A stretch of 64,000 nucleotides of DNA from Methylorubrum extorquens (GTDB lineage Bacteria > Pseudomonadota > Alphaproteobacteria > Rhizobiales > Beijerinckiaceae), in NCBI RefSeq assembly GCF_024169925.1, contig NZ_JALJXF010000001.1, forward strand, positions 4,816,501 through 4,880,500, in the 5' to 3' direction. Under the pieces are notes generated by a model. It ran no database searches and had not been told where the DNA came from. It saw only the letters and a program-made list of their open reading frames with translations. Position 1 is the first letter of the stretch; each line of letters starts with the position of its first letter. Positions 44,688 through 54,715 of this stretch are shown here, piece by piece. The translations under genes and the position numbers were made by a program.

Positions 44688-46489
44688 TCGTCCATCTTCA
44701 GCGCGGCGATGAAGGCCTCCTGCGGGATCTCCACGCGCCCGAACTGGCGCATGCGCTTCTTGCCTTCCTTCTGCTTGTCCAGAAGCTTGCGCTTGCGTGA
44801 GATGTCGCCGCCGTAGCACTTGGCGGTCACGTCCTTGGACAAGGCGCGGATGGTCTCGCGAGCGATGATCTTGCCGCCGATCGCCGCCTGGACCGGGATC
44901 TGGAACAGGTGGCGCGGGATCAGGTCCTTCAGCTTCTCGCACATCGCCCGGCCGCGCGACTCGGCGCGGGTGCGGTGGACGAGCATCGAGAGGGCATCGA
45001 CCGGCTCGGCGTTGACGAGGATCGACATCTTCACGAGGTCGCCCTCGCGGTAATCCGAGACGTGGTAGTCGAACGAGGCGTAGCCCTTCGAGATCGACTT
45101 CAGGCGGTCGTAGAAATCGAACACCACCTCGTTGAGCGGCAGGTCGTAGACGACCATGGCGCGTTTTCCCACGTAGTTCAGGTCGATCTGCACGCCGCGC
45201 CGGTCCTGGCACAGCTTCAGCACGCCGCCGAGATACTCGTCGGGGGTGAGGATGGTGGCGCGGATCCACGGCTCCTCGACGGTCTCGATCTTCATCGGAT
45301 CGGGCATGTCGGCCGGGTTGTGCAGCTCCTTGTGCTCGCCGTCGCGCATCAACAGGCGGTAGACGACCGAGGGTGCGGTCGAGATCAGGTCGAGGTTGAA
45401 CTCGCGTTCCAGGCGCTCCTGGATGATCTCGAGGTGCAGCAGCCCGAGGAAGCCGCAGCGGAAGCCGAAGCCGAGCGCGGCGGACGTCTCCATCTCGTAG
45501 GAGAAGCTGGCGTCGTTCAGGCGCAGCTTGCCCATGGCACCGCGGAGCGACTCGAAGTCGGCGGCGTCCACGGGGAACAGGCCGCAGAACACGACCGCCT
45601 GAACCTCCTTGAAGCCCGCGAGCATCTGCGTGGTCTGGCGCTTGTCCTCGGTGATGGTGTCGCCGACGCGGGTGTCGGCCACCTCCTTGATCGAGCCGGT
45701 GAAGAAGCCGACCTCGCCGGGGCCGAGTTCGCCGATATCGGCCATCTTCGGGCGGAACACGCCGATGCGATCGACGCCGTAGGCGGCGTCCGCGCCCATC
45801 ATGCGGATGGTCATGCCCTTCTTGAGCACGCCGTCGACGATGCGCACGAGCACGACGACGCCGAGATAGACGTCGTACCAGCTATCGACCAGCAGCGCCT
45901 TCAGCGGCGCCTCGCGGTCGCCCTTCGGTGCCGGCAGGCGCTTGACGATGGCTTCCAGCACCGCCTCGATGTTGAGGCCGGTCTTGGCCGAGATCGGCAC
46001 GGCCTCGGAGGCGTCGAGGCCGATCACCTCCTCGATCTGCTCCTTGACCCGATCCGGCTCGGCGGCGGGCAGATCGACCTTGTTGAGGACGGGCACGATC
46101 TCGTGGTTGGCGTCGAGCGCCTGGTAGACGTTGGCGAGCGTCTGCGCCTCGACGCCTTGGGATGCATCGACCACCAGCAGCGAGCCCTCGCAGGCGGCGA
46201 GCGAGCGCGACACCTCGTAGGCGAAATCGACGTGGCCGGGCGTGTCCATCAGGTTGAGGATGTAATCCTTGCCGTCCTCCGCGCGGTATTCCAGCCGCAC
46301 GGTCTGGGCCTTGATGGTGATGCCGCGCTCCTTCTCGATGTCCATCGAGTCGAGCATCTGCTCGCTCATGTCGCGCAAAGCCACGGTGCCGGTGGTCTGG
46401 ATCAGCCGGTCGGCGAGCGTCGACTTGCCGTGGTCGATATGCGCGACGATGGAGAAGTTGCGGATGTTGTCGAAGGTGCGGGTGGTCAT
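44684..46489 (-). CDS. lepA: Elongation factor 4 (LepA), ribosomal back-translocase GTPase
   Basis: The 601-residue GTPase has AHIDHGKST at 16-24, [31 protein letters not shown] and [13 protein letters not shown]. These are followed by EF-G-like domains and the LepA-specific C-terminal domain ([20 protein letters not shown], then [18 protein letters not shown]). It acts on stalled ribosomes during translation. The ATG at 46489 is chosen because it has GGAG 8 bases upstream and matches the family length; a GTG 15 bases earlier is possible. Confidence 0.97.
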   Translation of the reverse strand: MTTRTFDNIRNFSIVAHIDHGKSTLADRLIQTTGTVALRDMSEQMLDSMDIEKERGITIKAQTVRLEYRAEDGKDYILNLMDTPGHVDFAYEVSRSLAACEGSLLVVDASQGVEAQTLANVYQALDANHEIVPVLNKVDLPAAEPDRVKEQIEEVIGLDASEAVPISAKTGLNIEAVLEAIVKRLPAPKGDREAPLKALLVDSWYDVYLGVVVLVRIVDGVLKKGMTIRMMGADAAYGVDRIGVFRPKMADIGELGPGEVGFFTGSIKEVADTRVGDTITEDKRQTTQMLAGFKEVQAVVFCGLFPVDAADFESLRGAMGKLRLNDASFSYEMETSAALGFGFRCGFLGLLHLEIIQERLEREFNLDLISTAPSVVYRLLMRDGEHKELHNPADMPDPMKIETVEEPWIRATILTPDEYLGGVLKLCQDRRGVQIDLNYVGKRAMVVYDLPLNEVVFDFYDRLKSISKGYASFDYHVSDYREGDLVKMSILVNAEPVDALSMLVHRTRAESRGRAMCEKLKDLIPRHLFQIPVQAAIGGKIIARETIRALSKDVTAKCYGGDISRKRKLLDKQKEGKKRMRQFGRVEIPQEAFIAALKMDD

Positions 46490-46650
46490 CGGGGTCTCCG
46501 GCACGGCGGTCCCGTCGCGGGGCGGACGCGGCGCACGGCAGGTTTGTCGGGAATGTCAGGGCCGGAGATAGCAGCGGCGGGCACGCACGCCAAGGCGGGG
46601 GGCGTGCCGCGCGCTGACCGTTCTGCGCGCCGCGTGCCGGCCGGACGGGT

Positions 46651-47454
46651 TCAGGCCTGCCCCTCGGGGTCGGCCGCGGCGCCGGCCCGCGCGGCGGCGG
46701 CCATCGCCACGAGGCTCTTGCGCAGGGCGCCCATGTCGCGCACCGGCTCGGGGTAGGGCACCCGCGCCGTGCGCTCGCCGGCCATCAGGTCGAGCCCCTC
46801 CGGGTCGAGCCCTGTGAGGCGCCAGCCGCTGCCGGTCTCGCCCGTGCCCGCGGCATAGAGGGCGAGCGCGTCGGCGTGATCCGCGTTCATGTGCTCGACG
46901 GCGCCGCGCTCGCCCGCGACGACGGCCTCGGCGCCGGCCATGTCCAGGAGCAGCTCCTGCGGCGTCAGGGTTGCCGCCTTGGCAAAGCCGCCGTTCAGGT
47001 GGCCGGCGGTCGGCGCCAGGGTGAAAAAGCCGAAATCGGGGAAGTCGGCGTAGAGCTTCGCCTTCGGGTGACGCGCCAGGAAGCGCTCTCGGACCCGCGG
47101 CTCGTCCGTGCGCGCGGCGCGCCCCGTCACCGTCAGGCGCGGATGGGCCAGCGGATCGCCCTTGCCGCCGACCGAGAACAGCAGCGAGGCGCGCGGGTCG
47201 TGATCGAGGTTGCGCGTGTGCGCCGAGAGCCGCGAGAGCAGCATCAGCGGCGTGCCGTCGCTGTCGGTGGCGAGGGTGACGAGGGAGGCGAAGGGCGTGC
47301 CGTCGGCCGCATCGATCGTGGCGAGCGCGCCCGATCGCACGCTGCGTAGAAGATGCCGGGCGAGCCCGATCGCGTCGAACGGGGCTTCCGAAGCGGGCAG
47401 CGGTTCGGCCGGCCGGCGGCGTTCCCCTGCGGGCGGCATCGCGTCGTTGGCCAT
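46651..47454 (-). CDS. HugZ-like pyridoxamine 5'-phosphate oxidase-fold protein with DUF2470 domain
   Basis: The 267-residue product has a split-barrel flavin-binding fold (SGALATIDAADGTPFASLVT, LMLLSRLSAHTRNL, DPRASLLFSVG). A C-terminal DUF2470 domain contains AVEHMNADHADALALYA, the histidine-rich helix found in HugZ haem-degrading proteins. In HugZ this region contributes haem contacts; whether this protein degrades haem is unproven. The start follows GGGGAGGAG and excludes an Arg-rich extension of 87 residues. It is a single gene, divergent from chvI. Confidence 0.85.
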   Translation of the reverse strand: MANDAMPPAGERRRPAEPLPASEAPFDAIGLARHLLRSVRSGALATIDAADGTPFASLVTLATDSDGTPLMLLSRLSAHTRNLDHDPRASLLFSVGGKGDPLAHPRLTVTGRAARTDEPRVRERFLARHPKAKLYADFPDFGFFTLAPTAGHLNGGFAKAATLTPQELLLDMAGAEAVVAGERGAVEHMNADHADALALYAAGTGETGSGWRLTGLDPEGLDLMAGERTARVPYPEPVRDMGALRKSLVAMAAAARAGAAADPEGQA

Positions 47455-47761
47455 GAAAGCACTCCTCCCCGGATTTCCAGAGGGGAGCATAGCCCGGCGC
47501 AAGCGCTCCGCACGAGGGGCGAGACCGGGGCTGGGCGCGGCGCGTTGTCCGCCCTCTTTCCCCATCCGGATGCCCTTATCCGAGCCGTCCGATATGGCCA
47601 AGCTTAGACTGCCGCTCGCTTTTTTCGATCGATGGTCGTAAAGGACGAGACCCTCCGCACGGCTGGCGGCTCCCGATTTGCGGGTGCTGAGCCTGGCCGT
47701 TGCGGGCCCCGCCAAGGACGCGCCAGGGGCGGCGCGCGCGCCGTCAAGTCAGGGAAACTGC
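47455..47761. other. 307-bp divergent intergenic region
   Basis: This gap lies between the HugZ-like gene and chvI and must hold the promoters of both. A T-run with GATCGATC is visible near 47620-47635. I could not identify a direct-repeat ChvI box or a clear promoter pair. TCAGGGAAAC just before 47762 is the likely ribosome-binding region for chvI. Confidence 0.35.
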
Positions 47762-48475
47762 ATGCCCACGATCGCCCTCGTCGACGACGACCGCAACATC
47801 CTGACCTCCGTCTCGATCGCGCTGGAGACCGAGGGCTACCGCATTCAGACCTACACCGACGGCGCCTCGGCGCTGGACGGTCTGCGTCACTCCCCGCCCG
47901 ATCTCGCCATCTTCGACATCAAGATGCCGCGCATGGACGGAATGGAGCTTCTCAGACGCCTGCGGCAGAAATCGGACCTTCCCGTGATCTTTCTCACCTC
48001 GAAGGACGAGGAGATCGACGAGCTGTTCGGGCTCAAGATGGGCGCGGACGACTTCATCCATAAGCCGTTCTCGCAGCGTCTGCTGGTCGAGCGGGTCAAG
48101 GCGGTGCTGCGCCGCTTCGCCCCGAAGGACGCGACACCGGGTGCCGCCGCCCGCGAGGCGGATGCGGCCGCCCGCTCGCTCGAGCGCGGCCAGCTGATGA
48201 TGGACCCCGAGCGCCATACCTGCACCTGGAAGGGCGAGCCGGTGACGCTCACCGTCACCGAGTTCCTGATCCTCCAGGCACTGGCCCAGCGCCCCGGCGT
48301 CGTGAAGAGCCGCAACGCCCTGATGGATGCGGCCTACGACGATCAGGTCTATGTCGACGACCGCACCATCGACAGCCACATCAAGCGGCTGCGCAAGAAG
48401 TTCAAGGTGACGGACCAGAGCTTCGACATGATCGAGACGCTCTACGGCGTCGGCTACCGGTTCAAGGAGGGTTGA
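47762..48475 (+). CDS. chvI: Response regulator ChvI
   Basis: The 237-residue OmpR-family regulator begins [20 protein letters not shown] and has Asp52 in [19 protein letters not shown], with the [19 protein letters not shown] and HKPFSQRLL segments. The C-terminal winged helix contains [20 protein letters not shown] and [10 protein letters not shown]. This sequence pattern is specific to ChvI of Hyphomicrobiales. It controls exopolysaccharide, acid and envelope stress genes. The kinase gene chvG follows 28 bp later. Confidence 0.95.
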   Translation: MPTIALVDDDRNILTSVSIALETEGYRIQTYTDGASALDGLRHSPPDLAIFDIKMPRMDGMELLRRLRQKSDLPVIFLTSKDEEIDELFGLKMGADDFIHKPFSQRLLVERVKAVLRRFAPKDATPGAAAREADAAARSLERGQLMMDPERHTCTWKGEPVTLTVTEFLILQALAQRPGVVKSRNALMDAAYDDQVYVDDRTIDSHIKRLRKKFKVTDQSFDMIETLYGVGYRFKEG

Positions 48476-48503
48476 GGCGATTTTCCCGCGGTCCCGTCCG
48501 TCG

Positions 48504-50354
48504 ATGCTCGCCCCCCTGTCCCGCCAGCCCGATTCCGATGAGGGCCACGCCCGCCGCGGCGTCCTCGCGCGGCTCGTCGGCTCCCTCACCCGCCCGCCGC
48601 TGACTTGGCCGCGCGACCTCTGGAACGCGGTCGGCCAGCGCGCCTCGTCGAGCCTGACGCGCCGCATCGTGGTGCTCAACCTCGTCGGGCTGATCGTCCT
48701 CCTGTTCGGCTTCCTCTACCTGAACCAGTTCCGCCAGGGGCTGATCCAGGCGCGCGTGCAGAGCCTGCTGATCCAGGGCGACATCATCGCCGGCGCCATC
48801 GCCGCCCAGGCCTCCGTCGACACCGACACGATCCGCGTCGATCCCGACAAGCTCCTGCAGCAGCAGGCCGGCGAGGGCCGCGACCTCGACGACGATCCCG
48901 CTTCGCTCGCCTTCTCGCTCAACCCCGAGAAGGTCGCGCCGCTGCTGCGCCGCCTCGTCACCCCGACGGGCAACCGCGCCCGGGTCTACGACAGCGAGGG
49001 GAGCCTGCTGTTCGACACTCGCACCCTCTACGCCCGCGGCGACATCGCCCGCAGCGACACCGTGGTGAAGCCGCCCAAGCCCAATGTGCTGGAGCGGATC
49101 TGGGACTTCGTCGGCACCCGCATCCTCGGCCTCGTCGTCAGCGAGCGTTCGGCCCAGGAGGAGGCGGGCCCGCAGGACGGGCGCGCCTTCCGAGAGGTCC
49201 AGGCGGCGCTCAAGGGCTCGCGCGGCACGATCTCCCGGCGCAATGAGCGCGGTGAGACCATCGTCTCGGTGGCGGTGCCGATCCAGCGGGCGGGCTCGGT
49301 GCGCGGCGTGCTGATGGTCTCCACGCAAGGCGGCGACATCGACCGGGTGATCGCCTCCGAGCGCTTCGGCCTACTGCAGGTGTTCCTCGTCGCGGCCGCC
49401 GTGATGCTGGTGCTGTCGATCCTGCTCGCGGGCGCCATCGCCGGTCCGGTGCGGCGCCTCGCCGACGCCGCCGAGCGGGTCCGCCGGGGCATCAAGTCGC
49501 GCCAGGAGATTCCCGATTTCACCGGCCGCACCGACGAGATCGGCCATCTTTCGGGTGCCCTGCGCGACATGACCCAGGCGCTCTACCGGCGGCTCGACGC
49601 CATCGAGAGCTTCGCGGCCGATGTCAGCCACGAGCTGAAGAATCCGCTGACCTCGCTCCGGAGCGCGGTCGAGACCCTGCCGCTGGCCAAGACCGATGAA
49701 TCCCGCAGCCGGCTCCTGCAGATCATCCAGCACGACGTGAAGCGCCTCGACCGGCTGATCTCCGACATTTCGGACGCCTCCCGCCTCGACGCGGAACTCG
49801 CCCGCGCGGAGGCGCGCAGGGTCGATCTCGGCAAGCTCCTGACCACCGTGACCTCGGTGGCGAACGAGCGTCGCCGCGCCAAGGCGGCGGTGATCCAGTT
49901 CGACATCGAGCGCCCTGCGGCCGAGATTGAGGACCCGTTCCGCATCATCGGCCACGACAGCCGCCTCGGACAGGTCGTCAACAACCTGCTCGACAACGCC
50001 CGCTCGTTCTCGCCGCCCGGCGCCAAGGTGCGTGTAGCGCTGCGCCGCCTCAAGACCGAGGTCGAGTTCGTGGTCGAGGACGAGGGGCCGGGCATTCCCG
50101 AGCACGCCCTGGAACGGATCTTCGAGCGCTTCTATACCGACCGGCCGGAACAGGGCTTCGGCCAGAATTCGGGGCTCGGGCTGTCGATCTCGCGGCAGAT
50201 CATCCAGGCGCATCATGGCTCGATCCGCGCCGAGAACCGTCCTGGCCCGGCCGACGAGGAGGGGTACCCGACGGTGCGCGGCGCCCGCTTCACCGTCCGC
50301 CTGCCCGTGGCCCCTCGGGCCGACCGCTATGGCGACGACGACCTCGCCGCATGA
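48504..50354 (+). CDS. chvG: Sensor histidine kinase ChvG
   Basis: The 616-residue kinase has a transmembrane helix near 57-77 (LNLVGLIVLLFGFLYLNQFR) and a periplasmic stimulus domain of about 200 residues. A second helix (VFLVAAAVMLVLSILLAGAI) is followed by HAMP, HisKA with DVSHELKNPLTSLRSAVE, and HATPase (NNLLDNARSF, VEDEGPGIPE, GLGLSISRQII). It senses acid or envelope stress and phosphorylates ChvI. Its stop overlaps hprK by 4 bases (ATGA), so the two are coupled. Confidence 0.95.
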   Translation: MLAPLSRQPDSDEGHARRGVLARLVGSLTRPPLTWPRDLWNAVGQRASSSLTRRIVVLNLVGLIVLLFGFLYLNQFRQGLIQARVQSLLIQGDIIAGAIAAQASVDTDTIRVDPDKLLQQQAGEGRDLDDDPASLAFSLNPEKVAPLLRRLVTPTGNRARVYDSEGSLLFDTRTLYARGDIARSDTVVKPPKPNVLERIWDFVGTRILGLVVSERSAQEEAGPQDGRAFREVQAALKGSRGTISRRNERGETIVSVAVPIQRAGSVRGVLMVSTQGGDIDRVIASERFGLLQVFLVAAAVMLVLSILLAGAIAGPVRRLADAAERVRRGIKSRQEIPDFTGRTDEIGHLSGALRDMTQALYRRLDAIESFAADVSHELKNPLTSLRSAVETLPLAKTDESRSRLLQIIQHDVKRLDRLISDISDASRLDAELARAEARRVDLGKLLTTVTSVANERRRAKAAVIQFDIERPAAEIEDPFRIIGHDSRLGQVVNNLLDNARSFSPPGAKVRVALRRLKTEVEFVVEDEGPGIPEHALERIFERFYTDRPEQGFGQNSGLGLSISRQIIQAHHGSIRAENRPGPADEEGYPTVRGARFTVRLPVAPRADRYGDDDLAA

Positions 50355-50866
50355 GCGGGGAGGTCGTGCCGGACGGCGAGCCGCCACGGGAAACGGTCCA
50401 CGCGAGCTGCGTGCTCCTCGACGAGGCCGGCGTGCTGATCCGGGGACCGTCCGGGTCAGGAAAGTCCGCGCTCTGTCTCGCGCTTCTCGACCGCTTCTTC
50501 CTAGAAGGGCGCCATGCCCGCCTCGTCGGCGACGACCGCATCCGATTGGCGGCGCATCACAGCCGCCTCGTCGCCCGGCCCCACCCGGCGCTCGCCGGCC
50601 TGATCGAGATCCGCGGCCTCGGCCTCCGCCGTCTGGCGACGCATGCACCGGCCGCGGTTCTCCGCCTCGTGGTGGATCTGGTGGCGGAGGCGCAGCGCCT
50701 GCCCGACGCTTCCGACACCGCCGAACTCCTTGGCGTCGCAGTCCCGCGCCTCACCCTTGAACCGCGCCATCCGCGCGAGTACCTGATTCGTGAGGCGCTG
50801 AGAGCCGGCGTGGCAATGCGGACGCACCCCGCCGCTCTCGTGCCCGGTGGTGGCCGCGATGTGTAG
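50351..50866 (+). CDS. hprK: HPr kinase/phosphorylase, short alphaproteobacterial form
   Basis: The 171-residue protein keeps only the catalytic P-loop domain: Walker A GPSGSGKS at 32-39, a following Asp-Asp (VGDDRIRL) and the GLIEIRGLG signature. The N-terminal regulatory domain of Gram-positive HprK is missing, as is usual in alphaproteobacteria. It phosphorylates the regulatory serine of HPr, encoded 700 bp downstream, and can reverse it. It overlaps chvG, tying carbon or phosphate status to envelope signalling. Confidence 0.94.
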   Translation: MSGEVVPDGEPPRETVHASCVLLDEAGVLIRGPSGSGKSALCLALLDRFFLEGRHARLVGDDRIRLAAHHSRLVARPHPALAGLIEIRGLGLRRLATHAPAAVLRLVVDLVAEAQRLPDASDTAELLGVAVPRLTLEPRHPREYLIREALRAGVAMRTHPAALVPGGGRDV

Positions 50867-50991
50867 CGCGGTTGCCGCGCCCGTGTCATGGTAAGCTCGT
50901 TGTGTCGCGCAAAACGACGCGAGCCGCTTGCGCTTCACCTTGCGCTGCACAAGATGGCGTCTCCGCTCACAGGGCGTTGGAACACGCTTCG

Positions 50992-51393
50992 ATGATTGGA
51001 ATGGTGCTCGTTACTCACGGGCTGTTGGCGACCGAGTTCAAGGCCGCCCTGGAGCATGTCGTCGGCCCTCAAAAGCAGGTCGAGACGATTACGATCGGCC
51101 CGGAGGACGACATGGAGCTGCGACGCGGCGACATCATGTCCGCCGTCGGTCGGGTCAACTCCGGTCAGGGCGTCGTGGTGCTCACCGACATGTTCGGCGG
51201 CACGCCGTCGAACCTTGCCCTGTCATGTATGAACGGCGGCCAGGTCGAGGTGGTCGCCGGAATCAATCTGCCGATGCTGATCAAGCTCGCCAGTGTGCGC
51301 GAGGCCGAGAGCCTGGGCGACGCCGTGCTTCATGCGCAGGAGGCGGGCCGCAAGTACATCAACGTCGCCTCGCGGGTTCTTGCGGGCAAGTAA
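50992..51393 (+). CDS. PTS IIA component, mannose family (regulatory EIIA-Man)
   Basis: The 133-residue protein starts MIGMVLVTHGLLATEFKAAL with the phosphorylated His9 in VTHG. It continues with LTDMFGGTPSNLAL and a late GINLPMLIKLA, matching the IIA-Man fold. No IIB, IIC or IID mannose transporter gene is nearby, so it acts as a regulatory phosphate acceptor. It lies between hprK and the HPr gene, the standard alphaproteobacterial arrangement. The ATG at 50992 is chosen; earlier in-frame starts give an unconserved leader. Confidence 0.93.
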   Translation: MIGMVLVTHGLLATEFKAALEHVVGPQKQVETITIGPEDDMELRRGDIMSAVGRVNSGQGVVVLTDMFGGTPSNLALSCMNGGQVEVVAGINLPMLIKLASVREAESLGDAVLHAQEAGRKYINVASRVLAGK

Positions 51394-51542
51394 TTTGCGG
51401 GCAAGTCGCCCGGTCTCATCCCCGCACGGCCTTTTCTTCGCCCCGCTCCCGGCTTAACCACGTCGTCCCGCATCCGGAACGGCGCGCCTCGACGCGCCGC
51501 CGGTCCAGCACTGAAGCGGCGGGGGAGGGAGTGCCAGGGGCG

Positions 51543-51866
51543 ATGGGAGAGAGCGTGGACGGCGAGATCGAGCCGCAGCCGGAGGTGCCCGAGGGCGGCC
51601 TCGTCCGGATCTTGCCGATCATCAACCGCCGCGGCCTGCATGCCCGCGCCTCGGCCAAGTTCGTGCAGACGGTGGAGCGCTTCTCTGCCGCCGTGACGGT
51701 GACCCGTGGCGGCGAGACCGTCGGCGGGCGCTCCATCATGGGCCTGCTGACGTTAGGGGCGGCCAAAGGCACCTCCATCGCCGTGGTCGCCGTCGGTGAC
51801 GACGGGCAAGCCGCCCTCGACGCGATCGCGGCGCTGCTCGCCGACAAGTTCGGAGAGGACGAGTAG
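51543..51866 (+). CDS. Phosphocarrier protein HPr
   Basis: The 107-residue protein carries His33 in NRRGLHARASAKF, the site phosphorylated by EI, and Ser64 in GGRSIMGLLTLGAAKG, the site phosphorylated by HprK. About 20 acidic residues precede the HPr core (MGESVDGEIEPQPEVPEGG), longer than classic HPr. It is a separate HPr from the domain inside FruB. It follows the EIIA-Man gene by 149 bp. The EI that feeds it is not in the window, apart from the EI part of FruB. Confidence 0.94.
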   Translation: MGESVDGEIEPQPEVPEGGLVRILPIINRRGLHARASAKFVQTVERFSAAVTVTRGGETVGGRSIMGLLTLGAAKGTSIAVVAVGDDGQAALDAIAALLADKFGEDE

Positions 51867-52468
51867 TCCTCGCCCGCCCTGTCTCGCGCGGCAAGGCGAT
51901 CCTGGGCGCGACGGCGCCGGTCCTGCCCGCGAGCGATGGCGTCGCTCATCGCCTTGTACGGTTTCGAGCCAGACCAGCAGCGCGCATCGTCGCAGGTCGT
52001 GAAGCCCTTCGTCAATCTGTCCCGATCCACTGAGACGCGGCGCGTAAGATTAGAGCATCGTCCCGAAAGGTGGCTTCCGGCTTTCGGAAAAAGATGATGC
52101 AAAAACGAAAGGCCAAAGCATCGTCCTGGATCCGATATCCAGGACGATGCTTTAGAGCTGACACCCATGTAGAGCGTCCCATCGCGGCACTGTCCATGAT
52201 GTCGACGACAGGTCGCCGCATCGATCGCGCCTCGGGCCATACCGTTCCCGGGCACAATTCACGCGCACCGCGCTGCCTGAAAGAGGCTGTCGCGGTGTCA
52301 CACATGGATCCGGGACCCTTTGGCGGCCTGCGGCACTTTTATTCCCCAAGCTCTCCATTTCCTGAAGGGTTCGTTCATCGGGCGTTCCTAGACGAACGGC
52401 GATGGTGTGGCTGGAAGCCTGGCCGTTGGACTCGTCCCAGAGTCCTTGTACGCCACCGACGTCGGACA
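51867..52468. other. 602-bp intergenic region containing a palindromic repeat
   Basis: The region contains repeat copy 1 at 52050-52153. A frame running through it in continuity with the glycosyltransferase encodes basic, low-complexity sequence made of the repeat, so I treat it as non-coding. Beyond the repeat I see nothing interpretable, and no terminator after the HPr gene. Confidence 0.55.
52050..52153. repeat. Palindromic repeat, copy 1 (long form)
   Basis: The element starts TTAGAGCATCGTCCCGAAAG and has a CTTTCGGAAAAAGATGATGC middle. It ends with a perfect hairpin, AAAGCATCGTCCTGGAT (52115-52131), 5-base loop, and its complement (52137-52153). Related copies are at 55845 and 57621. The palindromic, non-coding design is like a MITE or a REP-type element. 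Confidence 0.8.
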
Positions 52469-53569
52469 ATGCCCTTGAAGATCGCCGTCATCGCCCATCT
52501 CAAGTTCCCGATCGGACAGCCCTATCTGGGTGGCCTCGAGATGCACACGCATCACTTGGCCGGCGCGCTGCGCGCCAGGGGCCACCGTGTCACGCTCTTC
52601 GCTTCGGAAGGCTCCGATCCGGCGCTGGTGCCCAGCCCCGTCTGCCCGCCGACCGGCGACGCCCTGGGCGATCCCGTGGCCTGCGAGCGGATCGAGCGCG
52701 CCGAACTCGCGGCCTACGAGCGGATCATGGAGGCGATCGCCCGCGGCGGCTTCGACATCGTGCACAACAACAGCCTGCACGACCTGCCGCTGCGGGCGAG
52801 CCACACGCTCCCCGTGCCGATGACCACGGCGCTGCACACGCCGCCCTTCGAATCTCTGGCCGAGGGTGTGCGGGCGGCCAAGCCCGGCATGATCTTCGCG
52901 GCCGTCTCGCCGTCGCTGGCGCAGGAATGGCAGCCGCTCGTGCCGGACGCCCGCGTCATCGGCAACGGCATCGACCTCTCGACCTTCGCCTTCAGCCCCG
53001 AAGCCGACCCGGCAGGATATGTGTTCTGGAGCGGGCGGATCGTGCCGGAGAAGGGCACGCATCTGGCCATCGATGCGGCACGCCGCGCCGGGATCCCCCT
53101 GCGCTTTGCCGGCCCGCAGCCGAACCCGCGCTACTGGAACGAGTGGATCGCGCCGCGTCTCGGAGCGGATGCGGCCTATGTCGGCCATCTCTCCCACCGG
53201 GAACTGGCGCGCCAGCTCGGCGGCGCGCGGGCGGCCATCGTCTCGCCGCGATGGGAGGAGCCGTTCGGTCTCGTTGTCGCCGAGGCGCTGGCTTGCGGCA
53301 CCCCGGTTGCCGCCTTTGCCCGCGGCGCGATCCCCGACATCGTCGATCGCCTCTCCGGCGCGCTCGCGCCCGCCGACGACGTGGCGGCCCTCGCCCGCGC
53401 GATCCAACGCGCCGTCGGCCTCGACCGCCGCGCCTGCCGCCGCCGGGCCGAGACGCTCTACGACGCCCAGGTGATGACCGACGGCTACGAGGAGCTCTTC
53501 CGCGAGGTGCTGGCGGGTGCTCCCGCCAACCGCGCCCGCGCCGTCCTGTTCGAACGTCCGGCGGCCTGA
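52469..53569 (+). CDS. Glycosyltransferase family 4
   Basis: The 366-residue protein has a GT-B fold. The N-terminal half begins IAVIAHLKFPIGQPYLGGLE, giving the glycine-rich acceptor loop, then HTHHLAGAL and later NNSLHDLPL. The C-terminal half has the nucleotide-sugar site: FWSGRIVPEKGTHLAIDAAR, then SPRWEEPFGLVVAEALACGT with the conserved E-x7-E. The start is the ATG at 52469; earlier in-frame sequence is repeat-derived. It is the first gene of a run of glycosyltransferases and is followed 4 bp later by a GT2 gene. The product is unknown. Confidence 0.88.
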   Translation: MPLKIAVIAHLKFPIGQPYLGGLEMHTHHLAGALRARGHRVTLFASEGSDPALVPSPVCPPTGDALGDPVACERIERAELAAYERIMEAIARGGFDIVHNNSLHDLPLRASHTLPVPMTTALHTPPFESLAEGVRAAKPGMIFAAVSPSLAQEWQPLVPDARVIGNGIDLSTFAFSPEADPAGYVFWSGRIVPEKGTHLAIDAARRAGIPLRFAGPQPNPRYWNEWIAPRLGADAAYVGHLSHRELARQLGGARAAIVSPRWEEPFGLVVAEALACGTPVAAFARGAIPDIVDRLSGALAPADDVAALARAIQRAVGLDRRACRRRAETLYDAQVMTDGYEELFREVLAGAPANRARAVLFERPAA

Positions 53570-53573
53570 CACG

Positions 53574-54662
53574 ATGCCCGCGCCCTCCGGCCCGGCCGTC
53601 GTCTGCATTCCGGCCCGTAACGAGGCCGAGCGTCTGCCGCGTCTGCTGCGGACACTCGCCGCGCAGGAGGGGTTCTCGACGGGCGCCCCCCTGAAGGTCG
53701 TGATCGTCAGCAACAACTGCACCGACGGCACGGTCGAGGCGGTGCGCGCCCTCGAAGATTCGGGGTCGCTCGACACCCTGGCGCTGCGGTTAATCGAGGC
53801 GACCTACGCCCCGTCCGAGGCCCATGTCGGCACCGCCCGCCGCCGCGCGCTCGATGCGGGCGCCGACTGGCTGGAGAGCGAGGGTGCGCCGGACGGCGTG
53901 CTGCTCACCACCGATGCCGACGCGCGGCTCGCGCCCGGCTGGGTCGCGGCGAACCTACGCGCCTTGGAGAACGCCGAGATCGTCGGCGGCCGGCTGGTGA
54001 TCGACGACGAGGGCGCCGCGGACTCCGCGCTCAGCGCCTTCCACGCCCAGGTCGAGCGCTACTGGTCGGGCGTGCGCGCACTGGAAGACGCCCTCGATCC
54101 GCCGTCCCACGATCCGGCGCCGCGCCACGGCGACCATACCGGCGGAAGCCTCGCGCTCCGGGCCTCGCTCTACCGCGCCGTCGGCGGCCTGCCCGCGCTG
54201 CCCCGCGGCGAGGACAACGCCCTCGTCACCGCCGTCCAGCGGGCCGGCGGGCGCCTGCGCCACTGCCCCGACGTATCGGTGCTCGTCTCCGCCCGCACCG
54301 CCGGGCGCGCCGAGGGCGGCATGGCGACCGAGATGCTGCGCCGTGCCCGCGTCGTGCGCGAAAGCGAGGCCTACCGGTTGCCGGTGGCCGCCCACTGGCA
54401 GCGGATCATCCTGCGCCGGGCCGCTTTGCGCCGCGCCTATCGCGAGGGCGCCGCGCCGGCCGCCCTTCACGCGCTCGGGCTCGACGCGGACGACCTCGCC
54501 GCCATCGACGTCGCGGCCTGCCCCAACGATATCGCCTTCGTAGAGCGGGCCCATGCCCGCCTGGACGCGCGGGACGGCCCCGCGCCGGAATGCGGCCTCG
54601 ACGAGGCGCTGGCGGCGCTCGCCGATCTCGCGGCAGGCGCGCAGCACGACAGAGCGGCCTGA
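53574..54662 (+). CDS. Glycosyltransferase family 2
   Basis: The 362-residue protein starts AVVCIPARNEAERLPRLLRT, the GT2 entry strand. SNNCTDGT follows, then LTTDADARLAPGW carrying the DAD metal-binding motif. GDHTGGSLALRASLYRAVGG and RGEDNALVTAVQRAGGRL supply the acceptor and ED residues. It is in the GT-A class and uses a nucleotide sugar. It starts 4 bp after the GT4 stop, so the two are an operon. The acceptor cannot be predicted. Confidence 0.86.
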   Translation: MPAPSGPAVVCIPARNEAERLPRLLRTLAAQEGFSTGAPLKVVIVSNNCTDGTVEAVRALEDSGSLDTLALRLIEATYAPSEAHVGTARRRALDAGADWLESEGAPDGVLLTTDADARLAPGWVAANLRALENAEIVGGRLVIDDEGAADSALSAFHAQVERYWSGVRALEDALDPPSHDPAPRHGDHTGGSLALRASLYRAVGGLPALPRGEDNALVTAVQRAGGRLRHCPDVSVLVSARTAGRAEGGMATEMLRRARVVRESEAYRLPVAAHWQRIILRRAALRRAYREGAAPAALHALGLDADDLAAIDVAACPNDIAFVERAHARLDARDGPAPECGLDEALAALADLAAGAQHDRAA

Positions 54663-54715
54663 GGCCGGCTATCGAAACGCTCCCCGCTTCGCGCCGCACT
54701 TTTCTCGGAGCCCGC

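Noticed and set aside
52070..52468. An N-terminal extension of the GT4 protein
   Set aside because: It is translated repeat sequence; a normal GT4 N-terminus begins at the ATG at 52469.
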